From assembly GCA_944472135.2 (NCBI GenBank), contig OX235265.1, positions 90,800,984 through 90,864,983 on the forward strand: a stretch of 64,000 nt of DNA, written 5' to 3'. Positions 63,489-64,000 of this stretch are shown in pieces (the stretch's first letter is position 1; each line of letters opens with the position of its first letter). A model generated the notes under the pieces. That model searched no databases. It saw only the letters and a list, made by a program, of their open reading frames with translations, and was not told where the DNA came from. The translations under genes and the position numbers were made by a program. This DNA is from Trichobilharzia regenti (Eukaryota > Platyhelminthes > Trematoda > Strigeidida > Schistosomatidae).

Positions 63489-64000
63489 GGCGAACATGGA
63501 GAAAACAGAGTTGATCGAGATTCCTGGACACATCAACAGCAACAACAACAGACAAAAATCAGCCAGCACAAATGGGAGGAACGTGAAAGAAACAACCTCC
63601 CTTACCTACCTACCTACTTACCTGGGAAGCATCGTTCCAACTACAGACGGAACTGACGAGGATATCAAAGCAAGAATCGGAAAAGCAAGACAAGTCTTCA
63701 TTAGTCTCAATTCTGTGTAGAGGTCAACAACACTCAGCACGACAATGAAAACAAGATTCGAATTCTCAACTCCAATGTGAAGTCAGTGTTACTATAGGGA
63801 TGGATCAGAGACTTGGCGCGTCATAAAGAGCATCTCAAACAAACTACAGACCTTCATTCACAGTTGTCTTTGCTCAACACTCAAGATCAGATGGCCAGAA
63901 AAGATCAGCAACAGGGATCTCTGGCCTCAACGAACCAACCCAGAAGGAACTAATTGTGCAACGAATATGCAGGAAGAAATGGAGGTGGATTAGCCATACT
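63489..64000 (+). mobile_element. LINE-A, runs off the window end
   Basis: It starts with NMEKTELIEIPGHI and a Gln/Thr run (63535-63555), then EDIKARIGKARQVFISLNSV, KSVLL.GWIRDLARHKEHLKQ and KWRWI at the window edge. It has several frameshifts and is the same sublineage as 23.1 kb. Confidence 0.82.

Overview
The window looks like repeat-packed nuclear DNA of a trematode, most likely a schistosome (Schistosomatidae). It is AT-rich. It holds Smα-type SINE/satellite units carrying hammerhead-ribozyme sequence, many Penelope-like element (PLE) remnants with GIY-YIG endonuclease domains, RTE-like and CR1-like non-LTR retrotransposons (LINEs) with short tandem-repeat 3' tails, and several tRNA-derived SINE families. 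I found no convincing host protein-coding gene, rRNA, true tRNA gene or CRISPR array. The only intact coding unit is a Ty3/gypsy-type LTR retrotransposon. Family letters (LINE-A/B/C, PLE-A to F, SINE-A/B/C) are my own labels.

Layout. 1-5 kb: PLE remnants, then a LINE-A copy whose last 897 bp recur as an inverted copy around an antisense LINE-B fragment. 6-7.2 kb: a CR1-like LINE tail. 7.7-9.3 kb: an antisense PLE-D with RT and GIY-YIG regions. 10.5-12.2 kb: a PLE-A with a long RT reading frame and an Asn-rich linker. 12.2-14.7 kb: SINEs and a PLE-C foldback containing a second, 336-bp mini-PLE. 16.0-17.1 kb: antisense PLE-A with an 11-bp target-site duplication (TSD). 19.0-20.5 kb: the longest LINE-A copy. 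20.8-22.0 kb: PLE-C with a 12-bp TSD. 24.6-26.75 kb: a PLE-B foldback and a PLE-E remnant. 27-32.8 kb: LINE-A copies, two Smα units head to head, and a LINE inserted in a SINE. 33.57-38.06 kb: the LTR retrotransposon inside a SINE that itself sits in another SINE. 38.8-46.9 kb: PLE-A/F, LINE-A and LINE-B remnants. 47.6-50.1 kb: PLE-B interrupted by another PLE-B piece. 51-55.2 kb: LINE-A pieces split by PLE-D and PLE-E and by a solo LTR of the 34-kb family. 56-64 kb: PLE-A/F, Smα, SINE-B and LINE-A pieces.

The recurring theme is short PLE units bounded by inverted repeats. In several of them the inverted ends contain a hammerhead-like core (CUGANGA ... GAAA ... hairpin ... UH, closed by a 3-4 bp stem I). 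Three carry clean 11-13 bp TSDs. Hammerhead ribozymes are known in PLEs and in Smα repeats, so the principle is established. The inverted, truncated, nested architecture and the unusually short stem II of these copies are the parts most worth testing.
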